Notes: a model not told the origin generated them from the letters alone. A stretch of DNA of 10,368 bases from UBA668 sp041178405 (GCA_041178405.1 JBEGVK010000227.1:1-10368); one strand, 5' to 3'; numbered from the stretch's first letter, positions 1 to 10,012 are shown. Program-made: numbers and translations.

Positions 1-1789
1 CGGCGGTGAACACCATCAGGTACTTGATGCCCATCTTCTGCAGCATCGGCACTCCGACAGATGCATCGTTGTCGACGTAGCGCAACTCGCGGACCGGGTT
101 GCTGCTGTTCTTGCTCATCGCAGCTGCGGCGAGGAAGTGGTACGGAGTTGATCCCGATGCCTCGAAGAACAGGCCCTCCGAGCTGCCGATGCACCCATCC
201 GTCCAGTGCGGCAGCAGCATCAGCGCCATGGTGGTGCCGTATGCCCCGTTCTCGGAGTTGTTCTCCCAGAGCGCGCGACCGCATCCACGGGTATCGCCAA
301 GCTCCGACATCGCCAGCACGAGCGAGCGGTACTCGCCATATGCCGGGCGACCCTCGTAGCCGAGGAAGTTGTAGCGCGTCCATCCGTCAGCGAGCGCGTC
401 GCTGGACGTGGGTGTGAGCGAGACGATGTCCCAGTTGCCGATACCCCACGAGTACACGGCCTTGCCGTTCTTCGTGACGGTCTCGGCTCCTGGCATCTCG
501 CGGAACGAGAACAGTTGCACCACGGTGACCACGAGCGTCACCACAACGGCAGTCGCAATGCCGGTATTGAGCAGGGTGCGGCCGGACGGCTCGCGCAGCG
601 TCGCAGCCCTGACGATGAAGTTCGCCGTCTCTGCAATGCCCACCATCATCAGCAGCAGGCGCAGCACGTACAGGAACGGCAGCAGCCGCGGGTTCCAGAG
701 CAGTCCAATCACCGGGAGGCTGTCGCGGGCGAGGTAGGTGGCTCCCATCAGGCCGATGCATGCGACGCCGAGGAACGCGCCGTTCAGGTGGCGCCGCACG
801 ATGCTGGCGACGAAACCGATGATGGCGAATCCGCTCACCAGCAGGTCGAAGAAGACCGGCCACGGGAAGAACATGTCCCAGAAGCTGTCATCGCCGCCCG
901 ACGGGCGGAAGCCGTACTTCATGTCGGTCATGTAGTGCGTGCTGCTGGCGAACGGCAGGAACCAGAACATCACCAGCAACGCCGCCGTGCCAAGGGTGGT
1001 GATGCCGTACTTGAACCGCGTGCGGTCCATCCAGATCGCCCACATCAGCACCAGCAGGAACGGCCACACCAGCAGCACGAGGCCGTGCGACAGCATCGCC
1101 ACGGCGATGACGACTGCAGCACGCACTCGATAGCGGCCCGTCTCGAGTCCGTTGGCGAACAGGCCGAGGCCGAGGATGCCGAGCGATAGCGCGATCGAGA
1201 ACGAGAACTCGCCCGCCATCGTGCTCTTGATGTTGCCGCCGTAGATGCTGAAGCTCTCGTCGAAGAGGAATAGCAGTCCGGCGAGCGCCATCAGCTCGGG
1301 CATCGGGTACCGGAACCTCGCCAGTCGGCCGAACGCCCAGCAGCACCACGGCATGGCGAGGATTCCCGAGACGACCACCAGTTTGAATGCGATGCCGTAT
1401 GGAAGCAGCAGGTTGAGCGCCACGATCAGCAGCGCTGGCGGCAGCATGTAGAACCGGTAGATGGGCAGGCCGTTGTACCAGTAGTTGCTCCAGCCGCTCA
1501 GCTGGAAGTTGGGCAGGAGGTGATCTCGCAGGTAGGCGGGGCCCATCACGTGCGCGCCCATGTCGCCGCCGGTGGGCGTGTTGTTCTGCAGCACCAGGTC
1601 GATGTGCACCACTTTCAGCAGCACCACGGTGCTGCCGAGGAGGATGACGAGCGCCGTGAAGTACTGCACGAGTCGCTCGGTGGTCCACGGTCGATCGAGC
1701 CACGCCCTCGGCCGCCGCAGCGGCCACGGGACTCGCGCGGGCGCGTCGGCGGAATCGGCGTCGATCGGGAGACTCATGGCGTGGGGCAT
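1..1789 (-). CDS. PTPS-related / GT-C-like polytopic membrane protein (partial, C-terminus off left edge)
   Basis: I translated this frame by hand; it is open from the start codon to the left edge (about 596 residues), so the C-terminus is missing. Residue numbers count from the second ATG at 1777. After one membrane segment (41-58) comes the short motif GGDMGAHV (about 70-77), then a loop with LSGWSNYWYNGLPIYRFY. That combination is typical, in my memory, of the PF10131 '6-pyruvoyl-tetrahydropterin synthase related' membrane proteins, which resemble GT-C glycosyltransferases using lipid-linked sugars. About ten further hydrophobic segments follow to about 424. The rest is a soluble, probably extracytoplasmic domain ending in a GIKYLMVFT stretch, a type also seen in YfhO-like proteins. 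It is the third gene of a leftward run, 42 bases after the CPBP gene. The start is uncertain: ATG at 1789 has a weak GGA before it, and in-frame ATG at 1777 overlaps the stop of an 18-codon mini-ORF. The acceptor and sugar cannot be told from sequence. Confidence 0.8.
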   Translation of the reverse strand, partial: MPHAMSLPIDADSADAPARVPWPLRRPRAWLDRPWTTERLVQYFTALVILLGSTVVLLKVVHIDLVLQNNTPTGGDMGAHVMGPAYLRDHLLPNFQLSGWSNYWYNGLPIYRFYMLPPALLIVALNLLLPYGIAFKLVVVSGILAMPWCCWAFGRLARFRYPMPELMALAGLLFLFDESFSIYGGNIKSTMAGEFSFSIALSLGILGLGLFANGLETGRYRVRAAVVIAVAMLSHGLVLLVWPFLLVLMWAIWMDRTRFKYGITTLGTAALLVMFWFLPFASSTHYMTDMKYGFRPSGGDDSFWDMFFPWPVFFDLLVSGFAIIGFVASIVRRHLNGAFLGVACIGLMGATYLARDSLPVIGLLWNPRLLPFLYVLRLLLMMVGIAETANFIVRAATLREPSGRTLLNTGIATAVVVTLVVTVVQLFSFREMPGAETVTKNGKAVYSWGIGNWDIVSLTPTSSDALADGWTRYNFLGYEGRPAYGEYRSLVLAMSELGDTRGCGRALWENNSENGAYGTTMALMLLPHWTDGCIGSSEGLFFEASGSTPYHFLAAAAMSKNSSNPVRELRYVDNDASVGVPMLQKMGIKYLMVFTA

Positions 1790-1830
1790 TGTTCCACGGA
1801 CGGTCCCGCTCGCCCAGTCATCATCGGCAT
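1774..1830 (-). other. 18-codon mini-ORF bridging two genes (possible translational coupler)
   Basis: One base after the CPBP stop (TGA, then C) there is an ATG that opens a frame encoding MPMMTGRAGPSVEQCPTP. Its TGA overlaps, as ATGA, the second possible start of the next gene (ATG at 1777). The layout would let ribosomes re-initiate from gene to gene where no Shine-Dalgarno site is visible. It may be chance, since short frames are common in GC-rich DNA. No function is proposed for the peptide itself. Confidence 0.25.
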
Positions 1831-1831
1831 G

Positions 1832-2539
1832 TCAGCGTGCGACCAGGACGAGTCCGGCGGCGTTGAAGGCCACGTGTGCAAGGACGCTCGCTCCCAGCCT
1901 GCCGGTGAGCAGCAGCCCGGCACCGAACACGAGCCCGGCGACGAGCAGTCCGGGCAGCTCGACTGCCTGCAGGTGGATCCCGGCGAAGAGGGCAGCGCCG
2001 ATCGCCCACGCCGCAGTCCGGCCGAAGCGACCCGCCAGCGAGCGCTGCAGCAGGCCTCGGTAGACGATCTCCTCCACCAGCGGGGCGCCGACGACCACGA
2101 CCAGCACCAGCAGTACCGCCCCGCTGCCGCTCGCCGACTCCCATAGCTCGCGTGCGCGGCGCTCTATCTCGTCGGCATCGAAGGTCGCCGGCCAGACGGC
2201 GCGCAGCGGGACGTACACGAGGGGAACCAGGCCGAGCTGGGCCACCACACCGGCTGGGATGCCGAGCAGGTCGATGGGCCGCACCCGCAATCCGATGTCG
2301 GTGGCGAAGCGGCCCGATCCGTGTCGCCGCACGAGGTACACCGTGACCGCCAGCAGCGCCACCCACTGGATGCCGGCGGAGAGCGCCAGCAGTGTGGGCG
2401 TGGTACCCGCAGTGGGATCTGCCGCCAGCAGCAGTGCCGTGGCGAACAGGCCACTGCCGACCCAGGCCGCAAGCCAGCCCGTGACGGCCTCGCCAAGCGG
2501 GACGGCAACTGGCGCGGCGCCGTCGTGCGCCCCTGTCAT
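1832..2539 (-). CDS. CPBP-family intramembrane metalloprotease (Abi/CAAX protease-like)
   Basis: The 235-residue product is strongly hydrophobic, with about six to eight membrane segments. It carries the three CPBP (PF02517) signatures in order: EEIVYR (E156, E157, R161; the EExxxR motif), FAGIH (F185, H189; FxxxH) and HVAFN (H222, N226; HxxxN). These polar residues form the glutamate/histidine active site of the Rce1-type intramembrane proteases, so the protein looks catalytically intact. Family members process prenylated proteins or bacteriocin-related peptides, or act as membrane scaffolds; the substrate here is unknown. The ATG lies 8 bases after the DUF3499 stop, with no Shine-Dalgarno site, so coupled translation is likely. 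The frame stays open far upstream (to 3031), but that extension overlaps the DUF3499 gene, the promoters and the antisense side of ftsH, so this start is preferred. Confidence 0.88.
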   Translation of the reverse strand: MTGAHDGAAPVAVPLGEAVTGWLAAWVGSGLFATALLLAADPTAGTTPTLLALSAGIQWVALLAVTVYLVRRHGSGRFATDIGLRVRPIDLLGIPAGVVAQLGLVPLVYVPLRAVWPATFDADEIERRARELWESASGSGAVLLVLVVVVGAPLVEEIVYRGLLQRSLAGRFGRTAAWAIGAALFAGIHLQAVELPGLLVAGLVFGAGLLLTGRLGASVLAHVAFNAAGLVLVAR

Positions 2540-2547
2540 GGTGCGGG

Positions 2548-2784
2548 TCAGCCGGCGAGCAGCCGAGACCCGGCGGCGACGAGCTCGCGGCGAGTGCGCC
2601 GGTCTTCGAGCCGCCATCCATTGGGCACCGACAGGCGGCCGGTGTGGCGCTCGCACAGGTCGTAGCTGTGCGGATCGCGGTCGCTCGCCAGGTCTTCCAG
2701 CCATGCGACCGACCTCGCGTACTGGTACGAGAGCGTGGCGGTGGCGGGCAGGGCGCACCCGGTGCGGGAACACTGACGGCTCAT
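2548..2784 (-). CDS. DUF3499 small zinc-ribbon-like protein
   Basis: The 78-residue protein begins MSRQCSRTGC and contains PHSYDLCERH, the hallmark opening and core of the actinobacterial DUF3499 family. C5 and C10 (Cx4C) with C44 and H47 (CxxH) form a plausible single zinc site. The aromatic and polar residues between them fit a small ribbon fold. There is no signal peptide or membrane segment, so it should be cytoplasmic. The molecular role is unknown. As I recall, in other actinobacteria it is encoded near whiB-type regulators, mannose-phosphate genes and the GT2/DUF5719 pair; here it heads a run with a CPBP protease and a GT-C-like protein. An in-frame upstream extension to 2967 is rejected, because it crosses the promoter and reads as low-complexity sequence. 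The chosen ATG sits 7 bases after a TACCGT -10 box, which points to a leaderless mRNA. Confidence 0.9.
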   Translation of the reverse strand: MSRQCSRTGCALPATATLSYQYARSVAWLEDLASDRDPHSYDLCERHTGRLSVPNGWRLEDRRTRRELVAAGSRLLAG

Positions 2785-2791
2785 GTGCAAA

Positions 2792-2797
2792 ACGGTA
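2792..2797 (-). promoter_or_regulatory. -10 box (TACCGT) for the DUF3499 gene, leaderless type
   Basis: Read on the minus strand, TACCGT fits the TANNNT consensus and is followed by 7 bases (TTTGCAC) and then the ATG at 2784. That spacing puts the transcript start at or next to the start codon. No convincing -35 hexamer lies at 16-19 bases upstream, which is common for GC-rich actinobacterial promoters. There is no Shine-Dalgarno site. Confidence 0.6.
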
Positions 2798-2869
2798 CGA
2801 CACCCCGCGCGACCGGTGGTGGATACCAATGGTGCAGCGCACGAGGGGCGCGCCGTTGCACCCCCACCG

Positions 2870-2875
2870 TAGAAT
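2870..2875 (+). promoter_or_regulatory. -10 box (TAGAAT) for ftsH, leaderless type
   Basis: TAGAAT is a good TANNNT hexamer and is followed by 7 bases (CCGGCAC) and then the ftsH ATG at 2883. The expected transcript start is therefore at or one base from the start codon, and no Shine-Dalgarno site is present. No -35 hexamer is recognisable at normal spacing; TTGCAC at 2856-2861 is too close to serve. Confidence 0.62.
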
Positions 2876-2882
2876 CCGGCAC

Positions 2883-4783
<1,901 letters not shown>

Positions 4784-4787
<4 letters not shown>

Positions 4788-5233
4788 TCGGACCCACAGC
4801 TCCGGTCGGCCGGCAGCGAGCCCGGCGTGCGAGCCTCGGCGACCGCTGCCCACAGGTCGGTCGCCGTCACCGGGCCGGCAAACCCAGCGTGCACCACGCC
4901 CTCGGCGTCGGCGACTGCAACGATCGGCACCGCCTGAATGTCGTACTTGGCGTGCAGCGCCCGCGAGGCGCCGAATTCGACGTCGACCACCGCCACCTCT
5001 GCGCTCTCCAGCACCTGCGCCTTGCGCACCACGTCGGCGCAGGTATGGCATGACGCCGACGAGAAGACGATGACGGCCCACGGACTGCCGGGAGCGAAGT
5101 CGGCCCGGTCGACCTGCGCCGGCACCGCCGCCGTCGGCTGCGTCGGTGCCGCCACCGGGCGGCGGCGCTGCAGGACGAGGCCGACGCCGACGGATCCCAC
5201 CACCACCGCCACGGCAACGGCCAACTGCATCAT
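4784..5233 (-). CDS. Membrane-anchored thioredoxin-fold protein (CHTC active site)
   Basis: The 149-residue product has one N-terminal hydrophobic segment (about 3-21), then RRR (23-25), a proline/alanine linker with PTQPTAAVP, and a thioredoxin fold from about 44. The redox motif is CHTC at 62-65, after the strand WAVIVFSSAS, and the cis-proline loop is AVPIV (P103). Both are expected for an active thiol-disulfide protein. A third cysteine (C146) lies in the C-terminal tail. By the positive-inside rule the RRR after the helix favours a cytoplasmic thioredoxin domain with an outside N-terminus, unlike TlpA or ResA, which face outward. It is the last gene of the GT2-DUF5719 operon, 19 bases after the DUF5719 stop. 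Two adjacent ATGs (5233, 5230) are possible starts; a GAAG upstream is only a weak ribosome site. Its partner is unknown. Confidence 0.85.
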
Positions 5234-5252
5234 GGGCGCATCTTCGCGCCGG

Positions 5253-6734
5253 TCAGCCCGGGAGGGCGAGCGAGCCGCTACGTCCGAGGCGATCGGCGGC
5301 CCGGGGCAGCGACCGCTCGACGATGATCCGGTTGGTCGACTCGACGATGAGCGGCAATCCGAGCGCAGCCACGTCGTCGGGGATGTCGATGGCGATCACT
5401 CCCGATGCCGGCAGCTCGATGTCCTCGAGGCCCGGGATCGGCTGTTCTCCGCCCGGACCGATGGACTTCACAGTGACGGTGCCGTCGACGAAGTCGAGAT
5501 TGGCGACGATCAGCATCTGCGACACCGGCTCTGATGTGCCGATGGCCATGCTCCAGCGCATGTACCCGAGGAACACCTGTGGGGCACCGAGCGAGACGGC
5601 GGTCACCACGCCTGTGTCGCCGGTGGTGCGAGTGATGCCGCGCTCCACCACGATCCCCGCCTCACTCTGCGTGCTGAATGTGAGGTAGTGACGGCCCTCG
5701 GGCATGTTCTCGAATTCCTTCGTCGTGAACGAGACCACCTGGCCGGCGGGCACGACGTCTGAGCGGATCGGCACGAAGTCGTTCGGCGCATCGGTGATGC
5801 CAAGCACGGCGACGTCGACAGTGACATCGCGATCACCGGGGTTGTAGATGCTGTAACGCTCGAAGGCCACTGAGTCGGACTTCTCGCCGTCGGCGAACCA
5901 CCACTCGGGCGACGCGGCGGGCGCCGCCAGCGTGAGTGAGAAGCCGCGGCGCTCACCGACGTAGCGCTGCGCACGCGCCACCACGATGCGCCCACGCGAT
6001 GCCCTGATGTCGGCGGCGAGGATGGCCTCGTCCTTGGGCATGAATTCCTCCGACACCACGCGGATCGACCGCCCCTGCACCGGCATGCCCTGGAGTTCCT
6101 GCGGCGATCGACGAGCATCGCGGCTGGCAAATGTGATGTCGACGATGGCGATGTCGGGATACGGGTTGACGATGATGAGGTCTTCGTTGCTGTCGTTCAG
6201 CGTGTAGTTGTCGGCGAGGAACCATTCGTCGGATGTCGAGTTCGAGCACGGGCTCACCGCACTGCCGTCGGCATGATCGGCGCGCTGCTCGACGAATCCC
6301 CCGCCACCAGCGATCTCCACCATCGCCGCCACGTAGTCGCCGTCGGGCTGCACAGTTGCGAGATTCACCTCAGAGGTCGAACGTGCCTCGACCTGCACCT
6401 CCTGCTCGATCGGCAGCACGCCCTCCTCGGTGGTGAACACCGTCACGAGCGCATCGAGCGGGGTGTCGCCCGGATTCGCCACGACCACGACGCCACCAAG
6501 GCCGCGATCGCCCACGCCTCGGTCGACCATCGGCACGCCTGCGCAGAACCATGTGGCACTCAGCAGGTCGCGTGCCGGCACATAGGGCGGCGACGGGGCC
6601 GCTGGCGCGGCGAATGTCGGCAGTTCGGCGAGTTCCCCGCCGCGAGTTGCGAGGGCGGCGCCGGCGCCGATCGCCGGCAGCAGCACGACCGCAGCAAGCA
6701 TCACCGAGCGGCGGCGGATCGGCAGGCGCCTCAT
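5253..6734 (-). CDS. DUF5719 family protein, exported or anchored, with four internal repeats
   Basis: The 493-residue protein starts with a basic stretch and a hydrophobic segment (RRR, then about 11-29), a signal peptide or anchor. The rest is beta-rich and lacks other membrane segments, so it should be outside the membrane. TWFCAGVP (61-68) is the opening signature of DUF5719. I see four modules of 90-110 residues, each with a W-[FS]-x-A-like start (62, 171, 279, 394), an N-[PL] turn (NPGD 87-90, NPYP 190-193, NPGD 298-301, NLDF 412-415), a VxV strand pair and a closing [VI]-V-x-x-R-like strand (about 147-152, 250-257, 361-369, 470-478). C64 and C163 are the only cysteines outside the signal region and may form a disulfide. 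The start overlaps the GT2 stop as ATGA, so the two are translationally coupled. The function is not known to me; a role beside the glycosyltransferase in envelope building is inferred only from the coupling. Confidence 0.88.
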   Translation of the reverse strand: MRRLPIRRRSVMLAAVVLLPAIGAGAALATRGGELAELPTFAAPAAPSPPYVPARDLLSATWFCAGVPMVDRGVGDRGLGGVVVVANPGDTPLDALVTVFTTEEGVLPIEQEVQVEARSTSEVNLATVQPDGDYVAAMVEIAGGGGFVEQRADHADGSAVSPCSNSTSDEWFLADNYTLNDSNEDLIIVNPYPDIAIVDITFASRDARRSPQELQGMPVQGRSIRVVSEEFMPKDEAILAADIRASRGRIVVARAQRYVGERRGFSLTLAAPAASPEWWFADGEKSDSVAFERYSIYNPGDRDVTVDVAVLGITDAPNDFVPIRSDVVPAGQVVSFTTKEFENMPEGRHYLTFSTQSEAGIVVERGITRTTGDTGVVTAVSLGAPQVFLGYMRWSMAIGTSEPVSQMLIVANLDFVDGTVTVKSIGPGGEQPIPGLEDIELPASGVIAIDIPDDVAALGLPLIVESTNRIIVERSLPRAADRLGRSGSLALPG

Positions 6735-9700
6735 CTGGGGACTCCTTCGCCGTCGGCCTCATCGTCATCGTCGTCGTCCCACGACAGGTCGGCGACCGGC
6801 GCCACCACCGCAGACCCGAAGGCGGTACGGAGTGCGGCGGCCTCGTCGGCGGCGAGTTCGGTCGGCGCCGCCTCGGTCTCCTCGTCGCGTGTGAGGAACG
6901 CCAGCCACCTGCCCGTCTCGGCTCTCGATGCGGCGATGCCGAGCACCGCCCACAACAGCGTCCACACGACGAGCCACAGCGAGCGCAACAGGCTGGCGTC
7001 GTACTGCAGTCTTGCCGGCCCGCCAGCCGCGACATCCCACGCCATGCCCGAGCCGAACGAGCGCCGGGGTTCGACCTCAGTGCCAGACACCTCGAGCGAC
7101 CATCGCTTATCGAAGGGAACCGCCACGTGCAGCGTGCCCGCCGGAAGTTCGCCGCTCACCGGACCGCGTAGCTGCCCTCCGGCGGCGAAGGGCACCGCTC
7201 CGAACAGGTCGACACGCGTGCCGGCTTCGTCGCCGGCCAGCGCGCTGGCCTCGGCGCCGGTGGGCGTCAGCACGGCGCGGACCGGTGCATAGGCGCTGTT
7301 CTCGAACACCAGGTAGTTCGGCGGACTGGTGAGCGGCGACGCAAGATCGAGCTGATCGTCGAGCACCTCGACAAGGCCCACCGGAGGCGGCACGGGCGCA
7401 TCGAGCGTGCCGTTGAAACCGTCGGCAATCGGAACCACCACATACCTGATGGCAAAGGGTGCGAGCAGTCGCCCGCCGCGCAATGTGTCGCCGTCGGCTA
7501 TCCGGCGCAGTGCATCGGCCACCTCGCGCTCTGCAGCCGTGGGGCGCCCCGGCCATCGATCGGCGATGGTGATGTGATCGTCGTCGGTGATGGCGTAGCC
7601 GATGCCGGGCGAGTACTCCCACGCTGCCACGGGCAGCACGCGTGGATCGCCGACCCAGAGGATCCGGTAGTCGCCCGACGGCGGGTCGACGGCGAACTCA
7701 CCGAGCACCGAGACCAGCGTGCGACGCGGCATGTTCCACGCTCCGTCACCCGCAGCGACGATCCCCGGTACGACGCCCACCACCACAGCGGCGGCACTGA
7801 GCACTCCCACCGGCTGACGCCATCCGAATGAGCCGCCCAGCACGTCGGTCTCGAACGACGCTGCGAGGCATGCGGCGCTCACGGCGGCAGCGAGCGCCAC
7901 GGGTGCCAGCAACACTCCAACCGAGGGCATCGCAATCGGCAGCGCATCGCGATCGACGAGTACTGCCAGGGCGCCGAACACCGCAGCGACCGCTGCGCTA
8001 CGCGCTGCCCAGGCAAAGCGCCATGATCGGGCGACCAGTGGTGCCGCCAGCACCGGCAGGTGTAGCGCAACGGCGAGGATTGCCAGCGATCCCTCACCGA
8101 CGTCGAACGACGCAAGTCGTCGCAGTCCGAGCCCAGGCGCCCCATCGGCGGGCACGCCCACGACCGCTTGCCATCCGCCGCCACCGAGCAGGCTCAGCGA
8201 CCACGGGAGGTTCATGACAAACGCGACGGCGACCGCCACGGCCGAGCCGCCGATCCACGCAAGAGCAGCGCGCGGTCGGGTTCCCACGCCCATCGTCACG
8301 ATGCCGATCACGGCACCCAGCACCAGCACGACGAGCGCCACCACGGGCGCCATCGCCGACGCCACGGCGATCAGGATCGACAGTTGCGCAACGGCGCGGA
8401 CACGACGCCGTCGCCCTGGTCGCGCCACGCCATCAGCATCGCCACTCGCAGCCACATAGGGGTCGAGGCCGCTCAGCCGGCGGAGCAGGTGCACCGACCA
8501 CGGCACCGTCGCGTACACGATGAGCGCAGTCCACTGTCCCGCCGACAGCAGGTGCGCAGGCAGTGGCACGGCGGCGTAGACGGCGAGCATCACGAGCCGA
8601 GCCCGTGGCGACGGGAACATCGAGCCGAGCCGGTACGCGCCCCACACCCCGGCCAGGTACAGGCCGGCGATGCACAGCGTGTGGAGCAGGCCCATGTTGA
8701 ACAGCGTCGCCGCGCTGGCCACAGCGATGAGACCGAGGCCAGTGGGGTTCGGCGTCGACCCGCCGAGTCCGTGGTCGGACCAGTTCGAGGCGAACTGAGA
8801 CCACAGGTCGGTCGGGCTGTCGCCGAACTCGAGGAACTCGCCGAACCGCGGCACCCCCTGCGCAATCAGGTCTCTGCTGCCGAGGACGAGCACGAGAAGG
8901 ACCGTCGCCCACGCCACCACCGGTGCGCTCCCTGCACGCTCACGCCACCTGCGCTCATTCGCCGCATCAGGGTCGACCGACCGGTGGATCCGTCCGCGCA
9001 TCGTCGCGGCGAGCCGTGCACTGCCTCTGAGTTGCAGGCTGGCCACCTCGAGTTCGGGAACGGTCCGCAATGGCGCCACCTCACGACGGCGGGCGAGGAT
9101 TGCGGGCAGCCGAGGCACCGCCCCGACGAGGGCCGATAGCAGCGCGCTGGCGCGTCGCAGACGTCCGGTCACCAGCGACAGCGCCGACTCGAGCAGGGTG
9201 ACCACCGCAAGCTGCGGCAGCACCGTGCCTATCCGGCGCGAGCCGGTGAGCGATAGCACCGTGAAGATGCGATCACGCGCCGCGCGACCCTCTCTTGACG
9301 CGGCACCTCGCTGGGCGAGCTGCTCGCGATGGCGCGCCCGCGCCGATGGGACGACCACGACCCTGGCACCGCTGAGGTGCGCCCTCCAGCAGAGGTCGAC
9401 GTCGTCACCGTCGTACTCGACGTCGGCGGAGAAGCCGCCGATCGACCGGAAGAGGTCGGCGCGCGCCATGAGACAGGCAGACGGCACTGCGAAGACATCA
9501 CGCACTGCGTCGTGCTGCTCTTGATCGACTTCACCGGGCTCGACGATCGGGTCGACCTCGCCGAACCGATCGACTGCGTACCCGACGTGCTGCAGCACCG
9601 TCGGCTGTTCCCACTCGACGAGCTTGGGGCCGACGATGCCTGCATTCGATCGGTACATCTCCTCGACGAGGAGGCGGATCGAGGACGGCTCGAGCGCGAC

Positions 9701-9997
9701 GTCGTCGTGCATGAAGCAGAACAGCCCGTGTGCGCCCTGCACCAGATCGAGCACGGCATTTGCTGCGGATCCGAAGCCGGGGTTGCCATCGACACCTCGC
9801 ACGAATGCCCCGGGAACCGCAGCACGGATTCTCGTCGGCAGGTCTGACGGTGCCCCGGCAACGAGGAACAGGCACTTGAGGTTGGGGTAGTCCTGCGCTG
9901 CCAGGCCGGCCAGCACCTCGTCAAACCACTCGGCGGGCTCGTGCACCACCATCACGGCCACGACGCCCGGCACGGAGGGAGCGGTGGCGGCGTCCAC
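6731..9997 (-). CDS. Family 2 glycosyltransferase fused to a polytopic membrane domain
   Basis: The 1088-residue protein begins with a GT-A glycosyltransferase domain (about 10-250). It has the opening strand VVAVMVVHEP, the metal/nucleotide motif HDD at 97-99 (FMHDDVALEP), GGFSADVEYDGDDVDLCWR (187-205), which holds the catalytic-base region of GT2 enzymes, and a family-typical RHREQ at 222-226. About 12 hydrophobic segments follow between about 257 and 755. A loop after the third (about 385-420) contains GDSPTDLWSQF, reminiscent of GT-C sugar-lipid binding loops. About 760-1000 is soluble and probably extracytoplasmic; one more membrane segment (1006-1024) leads to a tail ending with six aspartates (WDDDDDDEADGEGVPR). 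It probably moves a sugar from a nucleotide donor to a membrane-linked acceptor for envelope glycans; donor and acceptor are not determinable. It is the first gene of an operon with DUF5719 and thioredoxin. The start is GTG, preceded by a -10 box rather than a ribosome site. Confidence 0.9.
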   Translation of the reverse strand: MDAATAPSVPGVVAVMVVHEPAEWFDEVLAGLAAQDYPNLKCLFLVAGAPSDLPTRIRAAVPGAFVRGVDGNPGFGSAANAVLDLVQGAHGLFCFMHDDVALEPSSIRLLVEEMYRSNAGIVGPKLVEWEQPTVLQHVGYAVDRFGEVDPIVEPGEVDQEQHDAVRDVFAVPSACLMARADLFRSIGGFSADVEYDGDDVDLCWRAHLSGARVVVVPSARARHREQLAQRGAASREGRAARDRIFTVLSLTGSRRIGTVLPQLAVVTLLESALSLVTGRLRRASALLSALVGAVPRLPAILARRREVAPLRTVPELEVASLQLRGSARLAATMRGRIHRSVDPDAANERRWRERAGSAPVVAWATVLLVLVLGSRDLIAQGVPRFGEFLEFGDSPTDLWSQFASNWSDHGLGGSTPNPTGLGLIAVASAATLFNMGLLHTLCIAGLYLAGVWGAYRLGSMFPSPRARLVMLAVYAAVPLPAHLLSAGQWTALIVYATVPWSVHLLRRLSGLDPYVAASGDADGVARPGRRRRVRAVAQLSILIAVASAMAPVVALVVLVLGAVIGIVTMGVGTRPRAALAWIGGSAVAVAVAFVMNLPWSLSLLGGGGWQAVVGVPADGAPGLGLRRLASFDVGEGSLAILAVALHLPVLAAPLVARSWRFAWAARSAAVAAVFGALAVLVDRDALPIAMPSVGVLLAPVALAAAVSAACLAASFETDVLGGSFGWRQPVGVLSAAAVVVGVVPGIVAAGDGAWNMPRRTLVSVLGEFAVDPPSGDYRILWVGDPRVLPVAAWEYSPGIGYAITDDDHITIADRWPGRPTAAEREVADALRRIADGDTLRGGRLLAPFAIRYVVVPIADGFNGTLDAPVPPPVGLVEVLDDQLDLASPLTSPPNYLVFENSAYAPVRAVLTPTGAEASALAGDEAGTRVDLFGAVPFAAGGQLRGPVSGELPAGTLHVAVPFDKRWSLEVSGTEVEPRRSFGSGMAWDVAAGGPARLQYDASLLRSLWLVVWTLLWAVLGIAASRAETGRWLAFLTRDEETEAAPTELAADEAAALRTAFGSAVVAPVADLSWDDDDDDEADGEGVPR

Positions 9998-10006
9998 GAT
10001 GTGGAG

Positions 10007-10012
10007 ACGTTA
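10007..10012 (-). promoter_or_regulatory. -10 box (TAACGT) for the GT2-DUF5719-thioredoxin operon
   Basis: On the minus strand TAACGT fits TANNNT and is followed by 9 bases (CTCCACATC) before the GTG at 9997. The transcript would have a leader of about 0-3 bases. No -35 hexamer is clear at 16-19 bases. A GGAGG further upstream is too far from the start to be its ribosome site. Confidence 0.45.

Larger units (their letters stand above)
2785..2882. promoter_or_regulatory. Divergent intergenic promoter region (DUF3499 / ftsH)
   Basis: This 98-base gap separates two outward-reading genes and must hold both promoters. Each side has a -10-like hexamer 7 bases from its ATG. Between them lies a loose inverted pair GGTGCA (2831-2836) and TGCACC (2857-2862), which could be an operator half-site pair but is short and 20 bases apart. 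No riboswitch or long hairpin is apparent. Confidence 0.6.

Noticed and set aside
206..1189. Plus-strand open frames over the GT-C-like gene, up to 327 codons
   Set aside because: They are rich in H, Q, R and E without structure; the minus-strand frame gives clear membrane segments and known motifs.
2847..2854. Palindrome GGCGCGCC in the divergent promoter region
   Set aside because: Eight bases of pure G/C are expected by chance at this base composition and no flanking symmetry extends it.
2259..2882. In-frame upstream extension of ftsH by 208 codons
   Set aside because: It overlaps the CPBP and DUF3499 genes on the other strand, has no family similarity, and the leaderless promoter supports the ATG at 2883.
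8168..9139. Plus-strand open frame of 323 codons over the GT2 gene
   Set aside because: Antisense shadow of a well-supported glycosyltransferase; composition is arginine/histidine-heavy and has no motif.
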